Origin: Coprinus comatus
Taxonomy: Eukaryota; Basidiomycota; Agaricomycetes; Agaricales; Agaricaceae
DNA length: 64,000 bases
Direction of reading: 5' to 3'
NCBI GenBank assembly: GCA_034638255.1
Contig: JAWPGT010000007.1
Span: 248,001-312,000, forward strand
In this document: positions 34,467-45,030 of the stretch, in pieces
Position numbering within the stretch: the stretch's first letter is position 1
Layout: each line of letters opens with the position of its first letter
The notes under the pieces: model-generated
What the model was told of the DNA's origin: nothing
Database searches by the model: none
The model's input: only the letters and a program-made list of their open reading frames with translations
Program-made: the position numbers and the translations under genes

Positions 34467-34830
34467 ACTTTCGCATTTTTTTTAAATATTTTTTCTAAAA
34501 TTTCTTGGTAATTTCGCTTTTTCTTATTGTAATTCTTTTTTAATGATATCTTGAGAGCACAAATCATGGAAATTAAGTCTACTTCTACAGATCAATTTTT
34601 CTTAATCACTACTGCTCATTCTCAACAGCCCATCTGGGTCCTGTACCAAGTTACCAACAGTATCGCGCAAACAGTAAAAAATCATCATGTGACAGAAATG
34701 TGACAGGAGGAGATACTTCCATTTCGGACAATGGGATCTTTTTGTGAACTCAAATATCATAGCTCTCACAAAGGTTTCGTCCCATTGTGCCCCTCTCATT
34801 TAAAATTATCAGAAAGGCGGTGTTGTAGAT
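34467..34830. other. intergenic AT-rich spacer upstream of BFR2
   Basis: About 360 bases, strongly A/T-rich in the first third (runs of T at 34480-34545). A weak minus-strand frame at 34602-34799 has no domain. It probably contains the 3' UTR of the zinc-finger gene and the BFR2 promoter. Confidence 0.4.
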
Positions 34831-36761
34831 ATGTCTACCGGACGTAGGCTTGCTTTTGCTTCTGTTCTCTTCCAGGGTCAAAACTAAAATTCATTGAATT
34901 AGGTCTGTCACTTGCTCAACAACTTGCGCAATTGGAACAGGCTACACCTGTTGGTACGCCCTTCAGTTCTGTGCACAATTGAAATCTACTCATGTTTAAT
35001 CCTTTGTAGACTTTGACCCGGAGGATCTACGAATAGATGAACGAGGCTTAGATGATCAAGAAGGAGAGACAAATGCTGCTGCCAGAGAACATTACATTGA
35101 AGTTGGGTTGGTAACTTAATAATCTTCATGTTGAAAAGCTTAGACATGAAGTGACTGACTCGCGGTGTTTGTTTAGCCAAAGCTCGTTGAGAAAGCTGAG
35201 GGATAGCGTTGCGGATCCAAAATACGATGGTGTGAGGGTTAGTAGGAAGAAGTTGATGGAGGTTGATGACGAAGATGAAGAGGGAGATGAAAGTGAGGAA
35301 GATGGTGACCAAGAAACGGAAGGTGAAGATGAAGATGAGGGAAGAGAGGACGATGGTGATATTACTGCTGAGGAACGCGACGGACTGTCGGAAAGCAAAG
35401 CAGACGAAGAAATAGATAGTGAGAATGAAGATGAGGAGGAGGAAGTAGAACATAGACCAATTCCCTCTACAACAAAACGAAAAGCGCAAGAAAATAAGAG
35501 TAGTGGGAAGGTAGATGATCTCAAGGCAACGCTTCAAAAAACGAGAGAAGAGGACCTGAAAAAAGGGAAGGCTGTTGTAAGACAGCTTGTAAGTTATAAT
35601 ATTGCTGGCCGGGTCTTTTTGCTACTAACACCTTGTGTAGGGTGTTTGGGATACCCTGCTGGACGCAAGAATACGTCTACAAAAAACAGTGACAACTGTA
35701 AATAAAATGATGTCGGTACGTTGTTGGCATATGAGGTTTATTTACATATATATCTAACATCGCTAATAGTCAGACACTCTCAGCCTAATGCAGTCATCAG
35801 AATGCGAAGAAAATTTACAAAAATACCTAGAAGAGTCACTCTTACTATCAGAAGACATTTTTGAATTACAGGAAGTAAGCAGAGTTCGTACACCCATTTT
35901 ATTATTCTTTCTAACAATTCTGTTACAGATGCTTCTAAGTTTGAACGAAACACCATCACCTCCTCCGCGTAAAAAGCGGAGGATACAAGAAGAGGACACC
36001 TTGGATGCATATGCCTCTTATTTCGTGGAAGCGAGCTCTAGTACTGCGAAACTAGATCAAGCGTGCGTATCATCCCAACCAATTTACTTTTTCCCTTCCG
36101 TCCTAATGCCCACGTAGTATCCATCCCTGGCTATCCCAAACGCTTGCAAAATGGTCTGCCAAAATCCAGGCCGTAGCACCGTCGGTATTGCTACCCTCAA
36201 ATCGGAATGCATTCTCCGATAAGACGCAAGGAATTAAATCCGCTGTACAACTGGTGGATGAGGCTCTGCTTGACCACCCTCGACTGTTAGCAAAAACACA
36301 GGTATTGCGTGGACAGGCAAGAAGTGAAATCGCAGATGGGAAAGAGGAGGACCCAGAAATGTTTGATGATACAGACTTCTATCAGCAAATGTTGCGTGAT
36401 GTCATTGAATCGCGAGGCGATGGTGCTGAAGGAGCTGGCGACTGGATGGTATTACAAAAAGAAAAGAAAGCGAAGAAAAAGGTGGATACGAAGGCTAGCA
36501 AAGGCCGGAAACTGAGGTATGGCAACCACGTACATTGAAGTATGAGATATTAACTAAGCCGACAGATATGAGGTACATGAGAAACTACAGAACTTCATGG
36601 TCCCTGTGCCGGTTGTTGGGGCATGGCATGAAGAACAGATTGACGAGCTGTTTGCATCGCTTCTGGGCAAAGGATTCGAGAACTCCGCTGATGACGATGA
36701 GCCCAATACAACAGCAGAGGTTGCGGAGGCAATACGGGAGGGATTCCGTGTATTTGGGTAG
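34831..36761 (+). CDS. BFR2: AATF/Bfr2 (Traube) ribosome-biogenesis factor
   Basis: Nucleolar protein of the small-subunit processome/ENP complex needed for early 18S rRNA processing. A 13-base first exon (34831-34843) splices over a 59-base intron to give [20 protein letters not shown], matching the family start. Then come [28 protein letters not shown] and a long Asp/Glu tract (about 35265-35450). The AATF domain holds [18 protein letters not shown] and [17 protein letters not shown]. After the [18 protein letters not shown] segment, the C-terminal Traube domain reads [37 protein letters not shown] and [19 protein letters not shown] at 36759-36761. About seven introns. The tiny first exon explains why the start is easily missed. 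Confidence 0.94.
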
Positions 36762-36948
36762 ATAGATTTATATATAGCCTTGCACGTGGCTATCGTGGAG
36801 GAGAACAGCACCAAATATATCGAATACCACACTGAGCCTCAGGCACTTAGACATCGACATCCCACATAGCGCATATAGCCACAGCCGGTATCTAGTAGTC
36901 ATTGTCAATCACAACCACAAACAGTATCTTTCTTTCACACAACCACGT

Positions 36949-39055
36949 ATGGACACCTTGGAGCACGAGGAAAACCCCTTCGACGATGGCACCCATCGAC
37001 CTTCACAGCCTTTAGAGACCGAAAATGTCGATTGGGACGAGTCGTCGTCGCCATCCAACCAGCTTCCACCTAGTTCGCCCAGATCACCTACTCGCCCCTT
37101 TCCTTCGTCGGGGACCCACAAGACATCACAAACTAACTACAAGACAGACTTTTGTTGCGGAACGGATCGGGTATTGCACTCTGGAGACGACGTTGAGATC
37201 GTGGTACGTCACAGTGTTGTTGTCCGGAGATTCTGGCTTGACCGCTTGACTAGATATCAGATGCACAGAAGACATCAGTCAATGCAAGTTCGCCTTATAT
37301 CGTCTATTTGATAAAGACTGGGGTATGTATTCCAACTCTTATTGCGATATCGTGTTGTTGAACTATATGTACTACAGTATGCGGAAGCTAGGCACCGGTA
37401 CTCCGAGTTCGAGGCATTCCGATCGAGTCTGGTGAAGCTTTACCCAACATTGATCATTCCCCCCATACCATCAAAGAACACGCTTGGAGATTATGCAGTC
37501 AAGCAGGCAAAAGCAAAGGAGGATGCTGCTATGATTGCACGGAGGAAGCGAATGCTACAAACTTTCCTTAACCGAATTGCACGTCACCCTATTCTCTCAA
37601 ATGAACATGTATTTCACCGTTTCTTGGACGGAGAAGTGTCATGGGTACGTACGCAATCATTCTTGAGAGTCTTGATCTCATTTGGAGCAGTCAGAGATCC
37701 AAAATTCTCCTCCAATCTCGGTATTGCCTAAGAATATCTTGAAGGCACCCTCTCATAACCCAACCGATCAGAATGCATCACCAGCCTATGCTGCGCTCCC
37801 AAATCCTTCAGCAGCTCATCCACTACGTAATGCAGATCAACGCTTCCTTGACTCAGAAGCATTCACAAATAAATTTGCGAACCATCTCAGTGGTCCAATG
37901 GAAAAGGTCAGCAGAAGGGTTATCAAACGCTGGACGGGTGCGCCACATTCAATGCTTAGCTGAATGATACTGACTACACATAGATTATGCTCAGGATCAC
38001 GCTGATTTGGGTGCTGCGCTGAATGGATTTAGCTTAAATGAAGCAGGAGCACTGTCAGCTGCTATCGAGAAGACTGGTCAAGCCTCGGATGCTACATATA
38101 TGTCAACAACGAAATTGGTTAGCGGATCTCCCTTTTTCTTTTCAGCTCATATGCTGATATGGAGACTGTAGCTTCAGGAATTGGAACAAAATTGGGCAGA
38201 ACCGTTACATGAGTATTCACAGTTTGCTTCAATCATAAAGAAGATCTTGGCATATCGGCATCAGAAACATGTGCAATATGAGATGACACAGGACGCCCTT
38301 GTCAACAAACGGGAATCTTTAGAGGAGTTGGAAAAGAGCGAACGAGAGGCAAGACGACTGGAAGAGGCTCTTGGACGAGGCCGGTCTTCTATGTCGCAAA
38401 GCCAGCATGCCCCGCTGTCTCCATCCAGCCCTGACGCTCAAGTTGAGGATGAAGGGGACGAAATAAATCCCAAGGACACCCATGATGTACAGGCGAACTC
38501 CTGGCCGCCAGCTTCAGGCGTGCCTCCTCACCCAGGCCCCAACCCTGTTCGGCGGAAGTCGAGAACCCCTGGTATGGGGCTTCTGAATGCACTTAGCTAT
38601 ACCATACATGGGATGATGGACGTAGACCCAGAAACTGCACGTCGTAATGGCATAACAAAAACTCGGGAGAACATCTCGCAGGTAACGTGAAGCGGGCTAA
38701 TTAAACTAATGTTAGCTAATCTCATGAATGCCTATTAGTTGGAGGATGCTTTGCACCTATCAGCACAAGATCTCAAGTACTCAAGCTCCACGATTCAGGC
38801 AGATTTGGATAGATTCCAGAGGCAAAAAGTCGCGGATTTACGGGAAATGGCGATTGATATGGCAAAAGCCCATCGTGAATGGTGTAGAAAGGTATTAGCC
38901 GACTTTCTTATTGAATTGAGAAAGAATATTTATCTTATTCCCTTCAGAATCTGGAAGCATGGGAAGAAGCGAAAAAGGAGATTGACACCATCCCAGATCA
39001 TCCAAACCGGTTGCCCTCTGCGAATATAACGGCGGGCCCCTCTGAGGCAAATTAA
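36949..39055 (+). CDS. SNX41: PX-domain sorting nexin, Snx41/Atg20 type
   Basis: Endosomal sorting nexin that binds PtdIns3P through its PX domain and partners with Snx4 in recycling and selective autophagy. The N-terminus is disordered and acidic (MDTLEHEENPFDDGTHRPSQ). The PX domain, interrupted by three introns, holds GYAEARHRYSEFEAFRSSL, LIIPPIPSKNTLGDYA, the basic ARRKRMLQTFLNRIARHP and FHRFLDGEVSWSE. The C-terminal half is a BAR-like helical region: KFANHLSGPMEKV, LNGFSLNEAGALSAAIEKTG, WAEPLHEYSQFASIIKKILA, REARRLEEAL, then a Ser/Pro-rich insert (38380-38570) and ADLDRFQRQKVADLREMAID. That long loop inside the BAR region is a hallmark of the Snx41/Atg20 branch. TAA at 39053-39055. Confidence 0.88.
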
Positions 39056-39811
39056 AGAGGCTCTGTAGATAACATGAATGGTCTCCTGAATGGTTCTTAA
39101 GTTGTTTTATCCATTTATTTCTTCTTGGTGTATTCCTGGACATATTCATAATATCTCCTCCCAACGCTCTTTCCCGTCGTTTCTTTATTTTGCATTCCTT
39201 TTACGGTTTATGTCGGTGGTGGGTAGTTCCTGAAAGGCCGTGCCTTTGGTCTAGCCTTGGATCCTGTTTTTGAATATACATAATTTGAAGTTTCGTAACA
39301 GTTACGGAAGTAATGATTAATTGAAGCAGTTTGTCGTCTACGCTAGTCATTGGGATCAAATTGAGATAGAGGCTGATAGAGGCATCAAATTAGATGACAT
39401 ACATGTATTAGTAGGTGCTGTGAACTTCGAAGGGTCTAGAGTGAGCCTACAAAGTGTTACTACTCGGTAGCCATTAAAAAAAAAAAAACTGAACAGCACC
39501 ATGTGGACGTTGCTCGTCAATTGTTCACTTTATGTCCTTTGGGTATAACCTACTGGTTATAATGGACCACGCTTCTGATTAATACCTTTCACTAAGTTCC
39601 TGAAAATTGGTCACGATACACATGAAACAAGAATAGAAGGCCAGTAAGTGGATAGTCCTTACCACCAAAAGCATGATGTGACTATTAACCCAAATTGTTA
39701 TATTGGTATTTCAAAGCAAGTTGGGTCCTAACCGCATCCTGTGTCCTCGACTTCTTGACATTCTTTCTTCTAATTCTCATCTTCTGACCGGAACAATAAC
39801 ATTATATCGGT
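39056..39811. other. intergenic region downstream of SNX41
   Basis: About 750 bases with no coding frame. It holds an A-run at 39476-39488, a doubled GATAGAGGC unit near 39364-39382 and CT-rich leader sequence before 39812. No RNA gene recognised. Confidence 0.45.
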
Positions 39812-41900
39812 ATGAAGCAGACCCCGGTACCTCATAGTTTTGGAAGTATTTCAAAGAATCATAATCTTGATATCGATGATGCATCCCGGCGGACCAGGGA
39901 AGCGAGTCATATCAGGCCTGCCACTGTATTATCAGAGGATCCTGGTTTATGGAAGCAGCAGCAGAAGCAGAAGTTACACCTTAGCCCTAGCGGTGTCGAG
40001 TCTCAGCCACAACTAGACTCGGAAACCAATCCCAATTCCAACTCCCAGCCTAAATCGCTTTCGATGGGAAATGAAAGCGAAAACAAAAACGAGAGTGTCA
40101 AAGGTAGAGATTTGGATGGCGATACCGACGAGATTGACAACCTCAATCTCAATGGTCTTAGTCTCGACTCGAATGAAGAAGCATTTAATATGGACAAGGA
40201 AGGTCAGATTGTGTTAATACTTTGCGGGTTGGTCGGTTGCGGAAAGGTGAGATGATATTCGTTAATGTGGCTCTCCCCCGAGTCAAAAAAGCCAAGTACA
40301 CGCAACTTCTACGAGGCTCGACTCAATTCAGGATTCAGGACTCTACCTGGAGATGTCCGGGCTCAGGATGTAATGAAAACCTGAGTCCCTTCCCTAATGA
40401 ATTACTCACTAACCATTCATTTTGGGATAACAGTCTACTTTTGCGAAGGCTTTAGAAGCTCATTACCCGCTATTCAAAAGGTGTAACCAAGATGATCTAG
40501 GGAATCGGAAAGCGGTAGAGAGCATTGTAAGGGAAAACCTCAGTACAGGGTATTCCGTTTGTGTTGACCGGACTAATTTTGATTCAGTGTGAGTAATGTT
40601 TGATTACTTGTATCTATAGCTGTTGGATGTTTCGAGCTGGACGGCGCGAATTAAATGATGATATTTATGCTCCGCCAGTCTCATCCGTGTGGGAGGAAAA
40701 CATCATATAAAGTGGTGTTCCACACAGCTTACCACTACCATATGTATTATTAATTTTTTTTTACCACAGGCAAAGATCTCACTGGATCAAGATTGCTAGA
40801 GAGTTTCCCAATACTTCGGTTTGGGTTATTGTTTTCCAAACACCTTACGAGGTTAGTTGTCTACTAAGTTATTCCCTAAACACATTTCCCTCGTTCCCTT
40901 TGCACACGGGATAGAATCTTGATCTTGATCTCCCCCACCTTTTTGTATACGATTGATGCATATGACATGGGTGTGTGTGTGCGTATGTTCATGTCATGGT
41001 AAATACCCGAAACTACGTCCGAACACGAAAGAGGACAAGGGCAGGTATATCTTTATGCCATAACCATTCTTCTCTGTTTATCCAGCGGAGAACCACCACT
41101 TCTAATAATTCCGTCATTGTCGTCAAGCTGTGTCAATCATGCAAATAACTAACCCAAGACCCCTTTTTTCTTTTTGTTAATCTTAATTTAGACCTGTAAA
41201 GAGCGGCTCCGAGCAAGTAAGTCCTTCGATACCATCATACTTCTTATGGATACAAAAACATATTCTTCGTTTCTATCATGCCTCTTTTACAGAGACATGG
41301 AAATGTCAAAGTGAAAATGACACTTTAACAATTACCATTACCCCGCAATTCCCATCCTATCTTTCTTTTTCAATATCTGTCAATTCTATTTTCGAATCTC
41401 GAGCTTATTTCCCAAAACTATAACCATAATAACCTTACATACGAACCTTTGACCCACTCCAACTCAACTCGAATATTTTCATAGGAACATCGCATCCTAC
41501 AATTCATACCCCACAAGCGGGTCTTCGTATTCTAGCGGGTCTTTCCAAGGAATTCAAACCCCCAGAACCACATGAAGGCTATCAACGTATTATCCATCTC
41601 ACACCAAGTTCCAGTATTTCTCCTACTGGAATCTCTTCAGGTCCAGAACCTGAATACACCCACACTAAATCTGATATCACAAACATATTGTACCGCCTCA
41701 GAGATTCGGCTGCAGTAACCCCTGGAATACCAAGCTGGGTAGAAAGGGGAAGGGGCGGCCCGAGAACAAGGGAGAATCTTTGGAGCACGAGGTTTCCTGC
41801 TAGCTCGAGACCTCTAGACAATACCTGGCACCGCTTCAACGTTCCAGGCAACCCTCAAAATATTCCTACGAATCATACATGGTCAAGACCTGGACCTTAA
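39812..41900 (+). CDS. P-loop kinase of the AAA_33 / polynucleotide-kinase-like family
   Basis: Predicted ATP-dependent kinase related to the PNK 3'-phosphatase/kinase fold and to the P-loop half of plant and fungal aprataxin-like proteins. The N-terminal 130 residues are disordered (Gln, Asn, Ser rich). The Walker A reads LILCGLVGCGK, then STFAKALEAHY after an intron of almost 190 bases, so the splice junction falls between Lys and Ser of the P-loop. Then come CNQDDLGNRKAVE, CVDRTNFDSVQRSHWIKIA (Walker-B-like and DRTN motifs), VWVIVFQTPYETCKERLRA and RTSHPTIHTP. A 25-base microexon (41192-41216) encodes TCKERLRA between two introns of about 330 and 270 bases. The C-terminus is an extended tail with HTWSRPGP-TAA. 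Substrate (RNA, DNA or a nucleotide) is not known from sequence. Confidence 0.83.
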
Positions 41901-42623
41901 TCAATTAAAGGATCCTCATCGGCTTCGTGGCGCCGCACCAACAAAAATAATGTTGAGACCTCACCATCCACACCGGACCAGGGCTCTTAGCCGCCATGAT
42001 GGGCAATTTAAAGGTTATATAGTGTTACTGTAGCATCAATCCGTCCTAGATCAATATCAGGACTGAGATCTATGACACTATCATCTGTATACTTTGAAAT
42101 GATGGTTCATGATATGGATTTTCCCTTCATGAGGACGAGGTATATATCTTGGAGCTAAAGCGCGCCTCGACCACACAAATGCAATACAACCCCTTGGATG
42201 TAAATGCTAACCTGGACAATAGAGCACCCCCCGATTGATACACCTCAATTGAAAGAAGTTGTTCCTTCGATTACCTCATGGTGATCCACTCCAGACGGAT
42301 CTCCGTGCACAATGTTATAGCAGGAAGGTATCGCTAGCATGTGAGACTGGTTAGTACTTCTAAGATATTCGCCACCAGATACGAGTTGCGGAATGAGTTA
42401 CACCGGAAATAGGTTCGGTTTTAAGCTCCAGATCTAAGAAAAGAGAAGGGCATAACAAGAAACAGATCGATTAGAAGATAATGTTTAGTTTCGACTTGGT
42501 CGAGTGTGTGAGTGTTCACGAAAACAGCATTATAGGCAGATGAAGCTAAACATAAGGTTTTGTTCCTGACAATAAAGTGCGTTTAGATAGTTTCGATATG
42601 TGTATCCTAATATTTTCAAAGTT
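41901..42623. other. intergenic region between convergent genes
   Basis: About 720 bases between two convergent genes. There is no open frame of note, no tRNA-like fold and no repeat family recognised. Confidence 0.45.
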
Positions 42624-43671
42624 TCACGACGATGGTGTCTTATTTTCGGACTTGGGTATTGCTTGGAGTTTCTTACTAATGATTTTTGCGCTCACCTGAA
42701 ACGGAAGTTATAGGTACAGATCGCATGCATTGGAATCGAGATACTTACGTTGCGTATATGCACCGCAGCGCGCTCGATGCCATGTTTTTCACTAATCTTA
42801 TATTTCTCGAGCGCTTCTTCGAGCTTGCCGGCTGAAAATGGATTAAATTAATGACGCAATGATGAATAGTTCAAGGCAAGCAGCTCACTGGCTTCCAAGA
42901 CGGCGGCGTGATTGAAGGCTATTTCAGCGTCGTCTGGGGACAACGAGGAAGCGATCCTATGAAGAAGTTTAGAAAGAGACGAAACAAACCAAGTGGTTTG
43001 AAGCACTCAAGATGATGTAAAGCTAAATCAGGTCGGGGGGCTAAAAACGGACTTAGGACACAATATATGGTAGAACTTGATGAAACGAACTTGGGCAGAT
43101 GATATACGCGCTTGCAAGATCTGGAAGAGGAATACATAGTCAAAGTATGTATTGTTATTGTATTTCGAACACGTACTTGTATGTGCGTCGGGGCTAGATG
43201 GTTGCAGTGAAATGGATTCTTTCCAGGCTGAAATGGCCTCGTCGTACTCCTCTGATGGTCCGTAAGTTATGAGGTAGCAAATAGCGCATATATATGGACT
43301 TCACTGAGGTGATAGTGGGTCACACCCAGGTTGAAGAGTGCACTGGCGTTCTTCTTGATTTCGGCACTGCGTTTGTAGAGATTTTTGGCGGATAAGACGT
43401 CACCCTCTTCCAACTTAGTGGTCCCTTGCTCCAGGCAGCGCAACGCCTCTGTTTCTGCTGGGTCGGATGTGGTCGAATGTGGGGTTACTGACGTTGCCCA
43501 TCCTAGGGTTTGCGAGGTTGATGATTGTCAGGCTACAAAGTGGACTCTAGACGTACTCGCGGTTACCGAGGTAGCCAAAGACCTGGGTCTTGCTCTGGGT
43601 GAGCACACGGAAGCAGCCAAAGGCCGAGATACGAGTCGACGCGTGAACTGGCGTGAACAGATGGCAAACAT
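42624..43671 (-). CDS. mitochondrial TPR-repeat protein
   Basis: Small tetratricopeptide protein with a mitochondrial presequence. The start at 43671 gives MFAICSRQFTRRLVSRPLAA, Arg/Ser-rich and without acids, typical for matrix targeting. Spliced exons then give ETEALRCLEQGTTKLEEGDV, LSAKNLYKRSAEIKKNASAL and FNLGVTHYHLSEEYDEAISA, followed by HTNLASAYI, RPDLALHHLEIASSLSPDDA and EIAFNHAAVLEA. The last part reads GKLEEALEKYKISEKHGIER and AAVHIRNVSAKIIS, ending ENKTPSS. Three to four TPR units (A-x-x-L/G-Y pattern) are visible. About six introns; the exon around 43090-43130 is the least certain. The start lies 126 bases from the divergent TIM23 start. Partner unknown. Confidence 0.78.
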
Positions 43672-43797
43672 AGTGAGGCGGAGACAAATGGCAGGGCTGC
43701 GATGACATAGTGTCACGTGGACGTGTGTCACTCCGGATTCCGAAATTTTGGCCAGCAAATCGCGTCTTCCCCAACCTCCTCGTCCTCGTCGTTTGCC
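43672..43797. promoter_or_regulatory. bidirectional promoter, TPR protein / TIM23
   Basis: Only 126 bases separate the divergent start codons of two genes whose products both go to mitochondria. The promoter and both leaders must lie within it or extend into the genes. No TATA box is obvious. The regulatory role is inferred from spacing alone. Confidence 0.55.
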
Positions 43798-44684
43798 ATG
43801 TCTTCCGCCCACTCCCACACAGACTCCCCAGCATCCGTCCTCCAGGCTTCAGACTTCTCGCGCTCTACAAGCTCGCCAGACCAGGCTCCCACAGCCCATG
43901 AGCTTATGGCAGCCTATGACCCAGCAAAGCTGCACCCTTTAGCTGGCCTGGGAGACAAGCTCGACTACCTGCTTCTTGATGATGAGAAGACAAACGAACT
44001 GCCAGGTGCTGATACTGCGATCCCTTCCAGAGGGTGGAGTGATGATCTATGTTATGGCACGGGCACTATGTATCTCAGTGGTTCGTAGAGATCTCTTTCA
44101 TATTACTCAATTCGCGCTTGCTTGTCTTCGCTTCGGTCTTTCACTTGTTCCCTGGATGTCTCTCACCTTATCTTGCTACCCGTCCCATTCTTAGTATTCT
44201 TATTGTTTTCATTGTCACATGCTCATCCTCCCATTTCCAGGTTTAGCCCTTGGCGGCGTGTGGGGTTTGCGAGAAGGTGCTCGAAGACCACTTGCTGTAT
44301 CGAATACCAGGCTGCGGATCAACAGTGTCCTTAATTCGGTCACAAGAAGAGGGACGTTTATCGGAAACTCGGCTGGTGTTATGGGTGTGTTTGCACCCTG
44401 CTAGTTTGGTTCTTTACTAACTCATTTTCCCCGTCTGCAGCCCTGGTCTATAATGCTATCAATTCGTCTATTGATGCGGCGCGTGGAAAACATGATACCA
44501 TCGGCAGTATGGCTGCTGGCGCGATGACAGGTGCACTATACAAATCAACAGGTAAAATTGTTTACGTCTATGTCATCACCTAATTCTCACCCCATTGACA
44601 GCCGGAATCAAGCCCATAATTGTTGCCACCACCGTCGGTTCGGGATTGGCTGGCCTGTGGAGTTTTGTAAAAAAGAGCGTTTAA
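43798..44684 (+). CDS. TIM23: mitochondrial import inner membrane translocase Tim23
   Basis: Channel-forming subunit of the presequence translocase. The start at 43798 gives MSSAHSHTDSPASVLQASDF, a hydrophilic N-terminus facing the intermembrane space. Then come YDPAKLHPLAGLGDKLDYLL, PSRGWSDDLCYGTGTMYLSG and the Tim17/22/23 core with its Gly-rich membrane helices: GLALGGVWGLREGARRPL, LRINSVLNSVTRRGTFIGNS, AGVMALVYNAINSSID, HDTIGSMAAGAMTGALYKST and TVGSGLAGLWSFVKKSV-TAA. The first helix contains the GxxxG pattern of the family. Three introns. Complete, with no oddity. Confidence 0.96.
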
Positions 44685-45030
44685 TCCCTATAGATGTAAT
44701 TACACCTTTAATTTTCCTCCGCTACTCTGGTTTTCTTTTCTTGGCAATCTGTGAGTGGCTTTCCTTAAATAAGCAGGCTCGCAGACTGTCCATCAGCTTG
44801 AAAGGATATTCGGGTATCCATCTGTTCGGTCTCGCAGATTAGCTCCTGATATGGACCTGTGATCTGATATATTTCCAGAACCATAGATGCCTGTCTCCTT
44901 GTTGTCTTCGTCTTCGTACGCGTCCACCCCTTTCAAGAATGATATATATTAATGCTACCACATACTTGGACTCCATTCAAACTCAGTCGCAAGAAACTCA
45001 ACCTGCTAGAAGACTAAGTAATAGCCCTTG
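44685..45030. other. intergenic region upstream of velvet gene
   Basis: About 345 bases including the TIM23 3' UTR. Nothing else recognised. Short ATGs here (44886, 44953) open frames that stop within 25 codons and could be upstream ORFs of the velvet transcript. Confidence 0.35.

Noticed and set aside
35126..35537. Long minus-strand open frames opposite BFR2
   Set aside because: They are mirror images of the GAA/GAT-rich acidic tract of BFR2; Ser/Phe-rich low complexity only.
43385..43705. Plus-strand 106-codon frame opposite the TPR gene
   Set aside because: Antisense of the presequence and first exons of the TPR protein, which has a coherent spliced reading on the minus strand.
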